Assembly (NCBI GenBank): GCA_021234155.1
Contig: JAJEKV010000010.1
Coordinates: forward strand, 9,962,406 to 10,026,405
Source: Isoetes taiwanensis
Lineage: Eukaryota; Streptophyta; Lycopodiopsida; Isoetales; Isoetaceae
Direction: 5' to 3'
Length of the DNA: 64,000 nt
This document shows positions 36,195-47,570 of the stretch, piece by piece. Both the position numbers and the translations under genes were made by a program. Under the pieces are notes generated by a model that ran no database searches, was not told the DNA's origin, and worked only from the letters and a program-made list of their open reading frames with translations. How positions within the stretch are numbered: position 1 is the first letter of the stretch; the number at the start of each line of letters is the position of its first letter.

Positions 36195-37351
36195 CTATGC
36201 GTCCTCTACCACTACTTTTCCACCTCTCCAGTATGTCCGCTTTCCTGCTGCTCGAGCCTCCTTCATTCTCAAGATCTCGTATTTTCTCTGCTGAAATTGT
36301 ATTTTGGTTAAATCATCGTTGATACAAATGTATTGGCCTTTAAGCAATGATCTTTTCTGCATAACCTTCGCTTTAGCTTCCTTGCTTGCACACTTCACTA
36401 ATACATTACGTGTCCCCTCACCCTTCTTCCCAATCCGGTATGCATCCAAGATGCCCACCTGAACCTGCATGTTTTCCTCAAGGAATTTTTGAACAGTAGC
36501 AATGGTGTTCTCATTCTCTTCTTCTGGTAGCCCGGAAAATCTGAAATTATTTGCCTTAGTTTCCCTTTCATGCATATCTGTTAATTGCTCCATCTTCTCA
36601 TTCAATGTGTCTATTGCTTCTTGAAATCCTTCCTTGCCCTTTGCCAGATCCCCGAGGTCACTATTCAAATTCTCAGATATCGGAGTTGCATTTGCGATGC
36701 TTGCAATCTGTTGCTTCAATTCAGCATTCTCATTCTTTAATGAATACAAGGACTCATTCATACCTTGAAGCAACTTCAACATTTGAATCTGGTGTGCTGC
36801 TGCTTCTTTTCTCGCTTGCTCTGCATCCTTCCTGGATTGCTCCATTGAATCTAATATCTTCATCATCACTGCCAGTAATTGCCCCATAATCATATCCCCT
36901 GTAAAACCCCCCAAGCAAGATGATGAATTCCCTGCTCCTGCAGAAATTGAACCAAAACCCGATACCCCTGCACCAAAACCCGATACCCCTGCAAAACCTG
37001 GAACCTCTGCTTGTAGAGAAACTCCTGCTGCCGAAAACTGCTCCAGGGCTGCCGCAGGTGCTGCCGCTGCTCCCAGAACCCCTGCTACTGACTCAGAGCT
37101 CAACGTGGGCTTAGAGCCCACCACATCTGCAGAATGCGCATCGGAAATGGCAGAAGTAAAAAAGGGATCGACATCGACCTGTTAGGGCCCGATGCCAAAA
37201 CGGTCGTTTTTGGGCCCGTTGCCACAGAGGTCTGTGTCAAGACTACTTCTGTTGGACTAAGCTCTTCGGGATCGACAGAGGCATGGTCGGCATCAACGGA
37301 GACAGGGCTTCTGGATACATTTTTTGCCTTCTGGTCTTTTCCCGCCGCCAT
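36195..37351 (-). pseudogene. LINE-D ORF1, coiled-coil RNA-binding protein
   Basis: ATG at 37,351 gives MAAGKDQKAKNVSRSPVSVD. A one-base slip in a T-run near 37,160 is needed to join it to the main frame (DVVGSKPTLSSES). An Ala/Gly-rich region follows, then a coiled coil with heptads (about 36,890-36,580: SMEQSRKDAEQARKEAAA), and an RRM-like core (TKANNFRFSGLPEEENENT, DAYRIGKKGEGTRNVLVK, KRSLLKGQYICINDD) with a basic tail ending KVVVEDA-TAG. The domain order matches LINE-A ORF1. The probable role is binding LINE RNA. Confidence 0.85.
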
Positions 37352-37362
37352 CGCCACACACA

Positions 37363-37765
<403 letters not shown>

Positions 37766-37799
37766 AACAAGGTGACCTAGCAAATGCACTAATGACCTG
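37766..37799 (+). repeat. Left terminal inverted repeat
   Basis: 34 bp starting AACAAGGTGACCTAGCAAAT, complementary to 47,571-47,604 except one base. It is preceded by TGCT. Confidence 0.9.
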
Positions 37800-38089
37800 C
37801 GTTTGCACCACAAAAAGGAATCTTTCAAAGATTCCCTAAAAAAACCTAAAAATTGCCACTTTTGGGGGGTCAATTGAAAAAACAGCCCTCAATTTGGATT
37901 TGTGACACCCCTTTTTTGATCCAAAATTAGAAAACTTTTGCTGTTTTGTGAATTGTAGACACCCAAACAAGCTGTAAAATTGGAGTCACCTTTTAAGAAA
38001 ATGTAGGAAATACAAGAAAACTAGCAAAATTAAAGAACCATTAAAATCTTCACAAGAAATGAAAGCAAGATTGGCAAATCTAGGCGTAT

Positions 38090-38319
38090 CTATTTGTTAT
38101 TACTCAAGAAGAACCACAAGGTGCTATGCGCAAAGATAGGCAAATGTAAAACATACAAGACATAACTAACATGTCCGATAGCATTTGGCGCTTTATACAA
38201 GACATGAAAAACATGGATGAACTTGGAAGAAGCTATGCGAAAGCATGTACAAAACATGTACAACATGTACAAAAAAACTCTAGCCAAAACTAGGAGGTAA
38301 CGATGTGCCCACATTTAGA
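38090..38319. other. Short dispersed ACATG repeats
   Basis: Non-coding part between the left TIR region and the DUF7869-like gene end. It has several ACATGTACAAAACATG- and ACAAGACATG-like pieces and degenerate dyads (GGTGCTATGCGCAAAGATAG at 38,111). No gene seen. Confidence 0.45.
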
Positions 38320-41300
38320 TTATACAAGAAGTTTACTACCTTTGAGAAGAGCAGGATTAGGAATGTCGTTATACTCGTCAACTCCTTCAGACTCGTCACC
38401 ACTGTTCTCGTTGCCACTCGCCTCATTGTCACTTGAAGTGGTCGAAGAGCTAACCGCTGGAACACTGTCCTCATCCTGGGAACCTTCGTCTGAACTATCT
38501 TCGCAGAAAGACTTCAGTAAGTTAACTGTTGTCGCACGTAGCCTCGTTATCAACCTTGAGAGTAAAATCATAAGCCAAAGACTTGAGTTTCGCTCAGTCC
38601 GCATTGTCCATGTGATTCTTATTCATCGCTTTCCCGCCCTTCTTGAAAGGAATTATCACAGATCATCATACCGACCAGCAAAAGGATCTTCAGATCCTTA
38701 GTGGCGCACGTGAACTTTCACTACCGGCGGGAGATTGTCTTTGAATACAATGTCCTTAACCCGCCAAGAATCCGTAAAGGACGCCTTCATCATCATCGGG
38801 CGAAGGTACAACTATAAGCATCCCCTTAGACAAATCCACAAGTTTTTCCGAGTTTGGCCTTGGTTCTTTTTCAAGGCACGCCTACTTCCGGGGGTACATT
38901 ACACGATCGTTCCTTGTTGACTTCATCATCGCAGAACACGGAACCCTTTGCAATTCCTTTGATCTGCCTCAACAAGGGGATGAACTTGAGTACCGTGCCA
39001 ACAAAAAGCAACTTCCGTGAGAGATGTTTGTTGAGGGATTTAGTTGCATCCCCGCATTATTGAAAAGAAATTCTCCCACCAGCCTTTGTCCTCCTCAAAT
39101 CGGCACTTAAAACCCGACCTTATACTTTTCTCCATGCCGGTCGATTGAGACGGCGGGATTTTGTCCTTGTTCTTTTCTCAGTAGTCTACGGCACTTTTCG
39201 GGTCGCTGAATAGCCCTTCTCATTACCTTAGTTTCGTGAACATATTTTAAATATTGTAGGCCCGCCTCGTGCCGCCAAGTTTGGGAGGTGACAAAGTACT
39301 TCCCTTGAAGTTGTGCTTTACCGCCCTTGAGAAAAAAATTTTTACATGATGTTGAAATGTCAAATTATTCAACTTATGGATAGCAGGACCTCAGATCACC
39401 ATGACGCCGGAAAACAAACTCACGAAAATCAAAAGTCTCGCTAAGCACTTCGACAACTGGAGTCGGATTGTATGCTTGCTCAATCACACTGCACAAGGAG
39501 TGTAGACAAAATGCTTTTTTCCTTCGCAACCGCACGTAAAAATCTGGCCAACATTTGGTCTATCCGATCATGGGTGTGGCCCACAAGTAAGAAACCAACC
39601 TTGACCTTTCGAAAGATACCCAAATAACCAAAGATTGGCGCAATAAGCAAATAAAACTTGATTTTTATTTTCTCTAGTAGTATTGTCTAACTGTAAGTAC
39701 AACACTGGAGGCAGCTTCTCCTTTGCCAGCAAAATCTTATTTAGTATTGTCACCGTGAGGTTAGGATCGCTGTGTATATTTGATAGGTCAAAAATACTCG
39801 CGACCGCATAAACACCATGAAAGATCATCGCCCCAACCAAATGAAGCCTCAAAAATCTGATTCATCTAAATCCTTTGGAACATTTACAAAATGGGGAAGT
39901 GAGGTCTTCTTTTTGGTCCATGCCGCCTACCACCACGGACATATATTCGAAAGTGGCCTCTCCAAAGATTTCTTTCTATGTTTTGCTAGCTTCTTTCTCC
40001 AAGGCTTGAGCCTCTCGTGAACTTGCAACTCTTGAGTTATCCGATCCGCAATTAAGACATTAGTCAAGACCTTGAAGCAATAGTAAGGCTCCGCAAACTC
40101 CAAGCTAAGCTTTTGTAGCCGTGCTATGTGTTTGATAGGCAAAGCTTGTCGCTACCTTTGAAGCAACAAAGAAGGCTCCACTTAACCGTAGCTAAGCTTT
40201 TGTAGCCGTGCTATGCGCGCATAGGCAAAGCTCCACAGAATTGCAAAAGCTTTTGTAGACGTGCTATGCGCGCATAGGCAGAGCTACTGGGGGAAGGGGC
40301 GATCTACAAGATTGAAGAGACCTGTTGTGCGAGTACTACAAGATTAAAAAGACCTGCTATGGCCGCATAAGACAATGTCTCTAGTCGTGCTAACGAGAAG
40401 GGATTAGACGAAAGGGACGTACTTTTTTCTAGAATATCCTTTGCCATTGATCGTTTTTCCTTTAATGTGGAGCAGCTAGTACACACCGAAAATCTGTGCC
40501 TCTTCGGAATCCTAACAAGATTAAATTCTTGCTTCCACAACCTCAAGAAGTAGGAATAGGATATGAACTTCTGACTTGAACTCTGGAAAAGATCCTTGTA
40601 CATGCCGTAGACTTCCTTCTTAGTAATACTGTCTGTCAGATGATATACAGGACTGTTTGGAAGTCGCTCACAGTTAGAGTCAAAGAAACCTACCAGCCAA
40701 GCTTTTTGCTTCTAGGCAAGACATATCCGACAACTTTCTTTGGGTGTGAATAGTCATCAATGCAGTTCCTGCCTAACCTCTTTTGCACTCTTGACATGCG
40801 ACGACTTCCAATGGCATGTATTCTTTTAAAAGCAAGTTGGCACACTGTGTTGCTCGAAACATAGTATGAAAAATTGTCTCCAACTTCAGGCCTTACACTG
40901 TATGCCAAGTACAACTCTTGATCACCTTTCGACATTGACAAAAACCGTTGTCTTATGTTCTTTAAAGACGAAAATGTAAAGGCCTGTAAGCATTTTTTTC
41001 AAACAATTCGGTCTCCTCGGCTTTCTCATGTAAGACAGTCCCATCAATCGCCACAAGATAACAAATCTAAAAGCTTTTACCGATCCCTCTTAAATCTTTT
41101 TTCGCGATCTTTGCATCGGGTTTTTCACGCAGGACTTTTATTCCGAAAGCGATGTCCGTGGTAGGTCTTTTCGTGAGTGCGTAACCGCACGCTCAAACAC
41201 GGGTCATCAGCCTTTGTCGCCCTCAACGGAAGTGCCGTGTCCGGCAGACAAATAATGTTCTCGACTTTCTTCAGAACTTGAAGGTCTTCCTCCTCGAAGC

Positions 41301-41624
41301 CCTTTACGTTAAAGAAGGGCCAAAGCGACACGCGAAAGACATCTCTCCCTCCGAATCTACAATATATTGCAACGATTCGTGGTAGTTCCCGGAGAGGTGA
41401 AGGAGTATCAAAAATAGAGTGAGTACGCTTGAGTAGGGGAAGAGGAGAAGATACTTAGGATTGTGGCGGGGGAGGGTGTTTTGAAAAACCACGAATGTTT
41501 GTAAAATGTGTTTTGGAGATGGAGTTTGAAAAGAGGTAGACACACGCGGTAGATGTAAAGGGAGGGAGATGGTGTGGAGGAGGTAGCATCCGGAGAAGCG
41601 TGTATCGGTGTTCTTCATCGTCAC
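38320..41624 (-). pseudogene. DUF7869-like protein, candidate transposase (copy 1)
   Basis: Fragments in order on the minus strand: a tail of VSFALWPFFNVKGFEEED-like residues (41,340-41,130); VCQLAFKRIHAIGSRRMSRV (about 40,860-40,800); WKQEFNLVRIPKRHRF with CTSC (40,535-40,460); VVVGGMDQKED (39,930); LQLDNTTRENKNQ (39,690); FLTCGPHP-like where GHTHD is expected (39,575); an acidic C-terminus SEGVDEYNDIPNPALL (38,395-38,345). From memory this order matches uncharacterised DUF7869 proteins, whose D..LDN..GHTHxD pattern looks like an RNase H-fold active site. The gene is broken by many frameshifts. Two CTATGCGCGCATAG dyads lie between fragments (40,211; 40,264). Transposase function is inferred. 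Confidence 0.65.
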
Positions 41625-42640
41625 CTACCGGTGTGGGTGTGTTGTAACGACTAATGAGTCAATATCGCCACATTAACAGAGGACTTGAAGTAAAATCGTC
41701 TTCGGCGTCGCTCTCCATTGCCGCACAAGGAAGAGTGACTTGTTTCAAACCATTAAACCCTCTCCCTTCAAACCTGCAAGTCTACATGCCCATGCGCCAA
41801 GATAGAAAAGCAAGCACACACGTAATATACACTAGTTGCCCATGCGGCGCATATAGACGGGGATAAAATATGTCTATGTGCGATACTTCAATCTGAAAAG
41901 TAGATGCCACACAACCAAGAAACATTACAAAATATTAGACATTATCTCCACAAGCCAATGCCCGCAAACCAAAACTAGATGTGTATGCAAGAATTCATAG
42001 ACGAAAAGCAAAGTACCTAACACAATATAAATACGAAAACATATGGAGGCATTTGCACATACAGACGATACTCCAAGGCGCGACCTCCGAAAAATTTGCT
42101 CTTCCGCTTTGAACTGTAGCATCTCCATAGAGTTCTGCGATAAGCGTCGCCAAACATGATTGTGGGAAGGTAATGTAAACATCTCAACCCGAAGAGCGGT
42201 TTACGCATTACTTGTTAGAAATTTTATACCAAATGTAGCCCGTTTAGGGTCTTTTGGTTAGAGTCAAAGATAGTTGATTTTTAGCTTTTTGACATCTTGT
42301 TTGCCAATTTCTTCTTGGGCAAAGAGCATTTAGTGTTTTTTTTTTTCATAGTCTATCTTGGCGATAATGCGTTCTCGTTTTTTCTTATTATTGTTTTTGC
42401 GCCGCATCGGCATATTGGTTTTTCTTCTTGTATTGTCTATGCGCGCATAGGCACCAACATTTTTAGCAACCCTTGTCTATGCGCGCACAGGCATTTACCT
42501 TTTTTATCTGCCATTGTCTATGCGCGCATAGGCATAATGTTTTTCACTTCCGGGAGTCCATGCGCGCATAGGCCTTTCCAATGTTAGATCTGCTTGTGCA
42601 TTTTCTAGCAGTCTTTTAATATGTTTTTTCTGTCTTGTAG
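41625..42640. promoter_or_regulatory. Divergent intergenic region with dyads
   Basis: Lies between the two divergent genes, so both promoters and first exons should be here or at its edges. Four CTATGCGCGCATAG-type dyads are clustered at 42,437, 42,477, 42,518 and 42,558 (two with one mismatch), about 40 bp apart. I could not define a TATA box or the first exon of the methyltransferase gene. A T-rich stretch and TGTCTTGTAG at 42,631-42,640 look like a 3' splice site. Confidence 0.5.
42437..42571. repeat. Cluster of four CTATGCGCGCATAG dyads
   Basis: 42,437-42,450 and 42,518-42,531 are exact; 42,477-42,490 and 42,558-42,571 have one change. Other copies in the element: 40,211, 40,264, 43,076 (in an intron), 44,215 (intron, one change), 45,800, 45,840 and 45,881 (intron), 47,195 (with an extra GC) and 47,363. 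None falls in a coding segment. Confidence 0.95.
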
Positions 42641-44466
42641 AACCAAGAAAAATCCTGAAGCAGGCTCCTCCCAGAAAGCTGCCAAGAAGAGGAAGTCAAC
42701 AAAGGCTAAGAATCAACCGAAGGGTGATGCACCTACACCATTCATGATCACCGAGGACGGTTCCTATTTCTGTAAGGACCAGCAGTGGCTACTTGTTAGA
42801 GGAACTGGTGAGCCTGTGACGGCCCATTTTTTGTACCTGTACATTTGTGACAGTTTTGGTAAAGAATCCAAAGAGTTGGATAGCTTCAAGAGATGTGGCA
42901 GGTTAATAGATACCGAGCTCTTCGGTATGTATCATATTAACTGCACCACAACGACTAAGGGGGCTCAACATGTTTACTTTCGGTGGACCCCATTTCTTTA
43001 AGCTCACCATTGCCTCCCCGAGGACATGCAGGGTTACATTCAGGCCCGAATGAAAGCAAAGATTGTAAGTATTGTCTATGCGCGCATAGCCTAAGAAACT
43101 TTAATGTTCTTCTTGCGCTAAAAAAATGTTACTTTCCAGGATCTTGTCACCATTTTGAAGGACCTGCTATTGTGCAAGGATCATATTTTAACTTCTAGTG
43201 CCTCTGTTCCTAAATTATTGAAAGATGCAATGCCCTCTGTTCCAAAACTTACCCTTTCTAAAGCAACGGGGAGCGCCACTTTGCATCTGGTCGAAGATGT
43301 GGAAGAGGAGGAAGAAGTAGAGGAAATCGAAGAGGAGGATGTAGAGGAGGATGTAGAGGAGGAAGAGGAGGAGCCACCTAAAAAGAAAGGAAAGAGAAAT
43401 TATTACAAGGCTGGCCTGGTTACAACCACCGAGCCTCCACTCTCAAAAGCTGCCAGGAAGGCCCTTAAGCAAGCTTTGCCGTCAGGACCGGGCACGAAGA
43501 TAGCAACTAAGGAGAAGGACATGGCATCTAAGAAGCTCGAGGAAATCGAGCTGAGATGTCGTGTACCCGGCATCATGCATCTCTCTGTGGACTGTGTGAA
43601 GCTTGCACCTAAGGACGAGCAAGGTGTAAGACAATTGCAAGTCCGTAAAATTTACAGTGGCCACTTAACTGCACTGAAAGAAAGAATAAGAGACAGGCCG
43701 AATGCAGCCACAGCTCCACATATATGTATAGTTGATCCTGCCCAGTGCAATGATAAGGATCTGTTTGTTAAGGAAGAGGACGAGAACTACAAATACTATG
43801 TTTTAGGGGGCACCCACAGTTTCAAGGCAAGAAGACAGCTATACAAGGAAACAAAGGAGCACTGCTTCTCACAAATCTTTGCCTTTGTTTACGTGGGTGT
43901 CACGGACTCAGAGGCAAAGCTGCTTGCAATGAGCCACAACGTGGACAATGAGTATCGGATGAGTATGAGCTTCACAGATAAAATTAAATTCATGCACAAG
44001 GAATATGAACTCTTCCGTTCAGAGCACCAAGGTGAGAAAGATATTAAGGATGACCAGGCTCTGTACCTGGCCTTAAAAGAACAGTGCGCTACTGAGTGCT
44101 GCCTAACTTACTCCACCTCAGATGCCAGAGCATCTCTTGTAAAATATGATAATTATTTTTAGTTAGCTTTCCGTCATGGACGTGTAAGTATTTTCTCTCG
44201 ACCTTCGCCTTTGGCTATGCGCGCATGGCTCTTAAATATTTTTTTAACATGCTTGTTGTTTTCTATGTTAGGTCTGGGAGCTACAAGAAAAAATTTTTGA
44301 CATGTTCTCTGAAGGCACTTTAAAAACTAAAGGCAAGTCAACGGATTCCAAGAGGAAGAAAAATGAACCCGCAAAGCAAAAGGATATGGGTATAATGGCC
44401 TGGCGTGAAATGCAAGGCCTAAAAAATGTTGACAAAGTTTGTGAGGTCCTGCAAAAGGTTGTTGAT

Positions 44467-45508
44467 GTCGTCGATTCGCGTAGCGAATCGCCATTCTTGC
44501 TCAAGACGAGCATGCATGCATTGCATGCGTCGCATGCATGCATCGCATGCATTTTGGGCCGTTCATCAGGTTGGGCGTTTGCTACTTATTGTGGAATTCT
44601 TCATCGACGTTTCATCGGCGCTTCCTCTTCTCTCAGCAGTACCTATTTCTCTTTGAATTGTTTCCAGGCAGGGGAGGGGCTTCTTCCTGCCTGGTTTGGC
44701 CAATTTGGCGTTGCTTTCTTGTCGTCTTTTTCCGCCTTTAGCCTTCATCCCGGTGACCTTCGGCCCTCGATCCTAGTTTGTTAAGGAAGTCCTTTGGTAT
44801 TCGGGCGCTTTGTTGGTTTCATGCGAGTCGCAGCAGTGCAAGAATGTCGCCGATTCGCGTAAATCGCCATTCTTGTTTCAAGACGAGCATGCATGCATTG
44901 TATCGGCGCGTGCATGCATGCATCGCATGCATTTTGGGCCGCTCATCGTTTGGGCGTTTGCTACTTATTGTGGAATTCTTCATCGACGTTTCATCGGCGG
45001 CTTCCTCTTCTCTCGCCAGCACCTATTTCTCTTTGAACCCACCCTCCCCCTTCTTTGTTTATTATTTTTGTCGCGTGGCACGCTACAGAATCAGCCCCCT
45101 CCACTCACGGAGGTTTGTTTTGTTTTGTTTTTTTTGGTGTTGGTGATGTGCGTGCACGTTGGCGAAGCGGCATCTGCTTCGACTTCTCCATTCGTGGGTT
45201 TTGGGAGCGATTTCTCTGCCTTAGCGTTTGTCTAAGCCCTTGTCGGTTTATCACTAGGGTTTTTCCTCGAAACCCGAAGGGCGGGTTTTTAATCCCGTGA
45301 TAAGCTTTCGCAGTACACCAACCAAACATCCGTTAGCATTGTATTTTTGGGGTCCAAGCGATATAATTGGATTTTCCCTTTATTTTTTGTGGGTAGTTCG
45401 CATGTGTGCGGCTACCCACTATCCACCATTGTAGAAAATCTGCTGAGATGAATGAGAAGCCTATCTATGGGCGCTTTGTTGGTTTCATGCGAGTCGCAGT
45501 GCAAGAAT
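44467..45508 (+). repeat. Duplicated block within the methyltransferase gene
   Basis: GTCGTCGATTCGCG at 44,467 and GTCGCCGATTCGCG at 44,847 start two related units. They share ACGAGCATGCATGCATTG, TTTTGGGCCG, TTTGCTACTTATTGTGGAAT and the end GCGAGTCGCAG.. GTGCAAGAAT (44,846; 45,508). The second is longer and contains a GTGGGTAG/CTACCCAC hairpin (45,390-45,421). It lies between DKVCEVLQKVVD and CKNKQFTLEEMQ, either as intron or as insertion. Confidence 0.75.
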
Positions 45509-45797
45509 AAACAGTTCACTCTGGAAGAGATGCAGAGAGAATTTAAACAGTAAGCCTACATTACACACTTACGTTTTTTCCAATGTTTGTTATTAACCTC
45601 TTGGAACGCTTGCAAACAAAAAAGATTGTGCACTCGGCCGCCATGTAGCCTAATGGTTCACCTCAATCGCGACAAACCGGGAGAAGGTGCGGAATTATAC
45701 CCCACGTGGTCCTCAGACGAAAAAATAAATCAATATGCCACCAACTTTACCAACTGGGTATGTCATTTCTTTCTCCTCCTTGCTGCTTGAGTTCGTG

Positions 45798-45905
45798 TGC
45801 TATGCGCGCATAGCATGTGATTGAGGGACCTTGTGGTAGTGCTATGCGCGCATAGCACTACCACAGGTCCTCACTCCCATGCTATGCGTGCATAGCACAG
45901 GAGTG
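45798..45905. repeat. Three dyads with extended arms in one intron
   Basis: TGCTATGCGCGCATAGCA at 45,798-45,815. The dyad at 45,840 is centred in a longer near-palindrome reaching GGACCT..AGGTCC. That at 45,881 is GCTATGCGTGCATAGC flanked by CCTCACTCC and GGAGTGAGG. The arms differ between copies while the core is constant. Confidence 0.9.
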
Positions 45906-47182
45906 AGGGAGCTGTCGTTTTGTTTCTTACAATTTTTTTTGGCTTTCAGAAAAAGAAAGACCCCATGCCACCTGGCTTTTTGAACATGGTCCGGCTAGCT
46001 AAGGAGGAGCGCTCAAAGCTGAAAAAGTCTCAAGAAGCTGAGCAGAGTTTGGTGCCTTCCGAGTTTGAAAGATTTGATATGTTTGGCCAGAATTGTCTTT
46101 ATCAGGTGTATCGTGGGAATTGTGTCAAACTCGACCACACTTTGAGACCTGGCAACTATTCCTTGTGCATTGCTGACATACCTTACGGGTTTAAGTTGCC
46201 TGACAGCCGTGGTGATGACTCACCATTTACGTACGCGGAGTTTGATTCTTTTTTGGGAAGGTTTGTTAAGATAAACACCGCCCGCCCGGAGGATTGTCGC
46301 TCTTCCACTCCACTAACCAAAGCCGGTATGGTGCAAGCGGCTATGAAGACCCACCGCAAGGTCTGGTTACGGGTGCCATATGGTAAGCATCTAGTTGTTT
46401 TCCCATGCGCATAGCTAATACAAAAGTGTTTCCTTTCTTTGCGTGTTAAAGACCGAATATTAGGGGAGGTGGTGGTGCTAGACTTGTCAACGTGTGGGGA
46501 GCAGATTCACATAGGCTACCATAGCGTGATTCAAGCGTAGAAGCCAAATGCACTATAACACTACCGGCATGGATTTTCGCAATGCTTTTCAATGCCCAGC
46601 CAGCCTTACAAAAGCTTACGTACCCAGTTCACCGTGGACGCATTGTCAATCCCTACCGTAAGCCTCGAGACTAATTAACACGCTCCTGGACATGTTCTCG
46701 CAACCTGGAGATTGGGTCGTTGACGCATTTTCAGGGTCTGGCACCACGTTAGCTTGTGCATTACAGAAGGGCGAAATCACAGAGCCATTGACGCCGACGC
46801 AGATGCGAGCATACATCAAGTCACGCGGTCGGCTTCCTTACACGCCTTGCTCGGACGAAAACAGAACTTGGGATCAAGGATAAGGATGGTGTTCCGCCTT
46901 CTCCTCGTTCGAGCACGTGCCTCCTCTTACCGGGAACACTGACGATCAAGCTGACTATGTCGAATTGATTCCCGTCGAAGATCCACTTAAGGTCACACAG
47001 GTTGAAGGTTCGGCCGAGTCTGAGGAAAATCTAGAAACTACTAAGCCTAAGTCTCCTGCAGGTTCTGAATCAGATGAGGAAATACCTTCAAAGGATGTTC
47101 CTTTGGATATTTAAAATTTCTGGTCCAAAAGTTAAACATTTTATTCTATGTGCCCTATTTTAAATGTAATATATTCCATTAA

Positions 47183-47506
47183 TGACTGTCATGTCTATGC
47201 GCGCGCATAGGCTTTTTCTCTTTCAGTTGCATTTTGTTGGTCTAAAAAGTTTGTCTTTTACTTTGTTTAAAAACAAGAAAACCTGCTTGTCTTCGAAATG
47301 TGGATTTCTTTAGGCTCACTGCGTTTTTTAAATAAATTATAATTTAATAAGGACTGTCTTCTCTATGCGCGCATAGACTTTTCTCTTTTCAGTTGCATTT
47401 TGGTGCTCCAAAAAGTGTGTTTCTTACTTTGTCCAAAACCAAGAAAACCTGCTTGTCTTCGAAATGTGGACTTTTTTTAGGCTCACTGCGTTTTATGGGC
47501 TTGTTT
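47183..47506. repeat. 168-bp tandem duplication near the right end
   Basis: GACTGTC, the dyad, CTCTTTTCAGTTGCATTTTG-type sequence, AACCTGCTTGTCTTCGAAAT and GGCTCACTGCGTTTT occur in order twice, each copy carrying one dyad (47,195 and 47,363). Confidence 0.9.
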
Positions 47507-47570
47507 TTTTAAAAAATGGCTAAAATGCCAAATTTACGTGTTTTTGAAAAAGGAATCTGCAATTGCACCA

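Larger units (their letters stand above)
42641..47114 (+). pseudogene. ParB-like domain plus beta-class DNA amino-methyltransferase
   Basis: Likely DNA N6-adenine or N4-cytosine methyltransferase. Exons by GT/AG: 42,641-43,064 (basic start, then WLLVRGTGEPVTAHF); 43,140-44,183 (acidic stretch, PPKKKGKR, then ParB-like IVDPAQCNDKDLFV, YYVLGGTHSFKARRQLY); 44,272-44,466; 45,500-45,549; about 45,604-45,758; 45,950-46,382 (SLCIADIPYGF, fitting [DNS][PI]P[YFW]); and a degraded 3' part with PGDWVVDAFSGSGTTLACAL (46,705-46,770). Motif IV before motif I is the beta-class order, as in ParB-methyltransferases of bacteria and phages. Introns carry the dyads. In-frame stops at 42,999 and 44,160 and frameshifts near 46,450-46,700 and 46,880 make this copy inactive. 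Confidence 0.82.

Noticed and set aside
42999-44162. RNA editing (U-to-C) restoring the stops in the methyltransferase gene
   Set aside because: Such editing is known in organelles of ferns and hornworts, not for nuclear transcripts; mutation is simpler.
42641-47114. Bacterial contamination as source of the methyltransferase
   Set aside because: The gene has several GT/AG introns, lies between matching TIRs with a DUF7869-like partner, and is flanked by plant-type LINEs and Helitrons.
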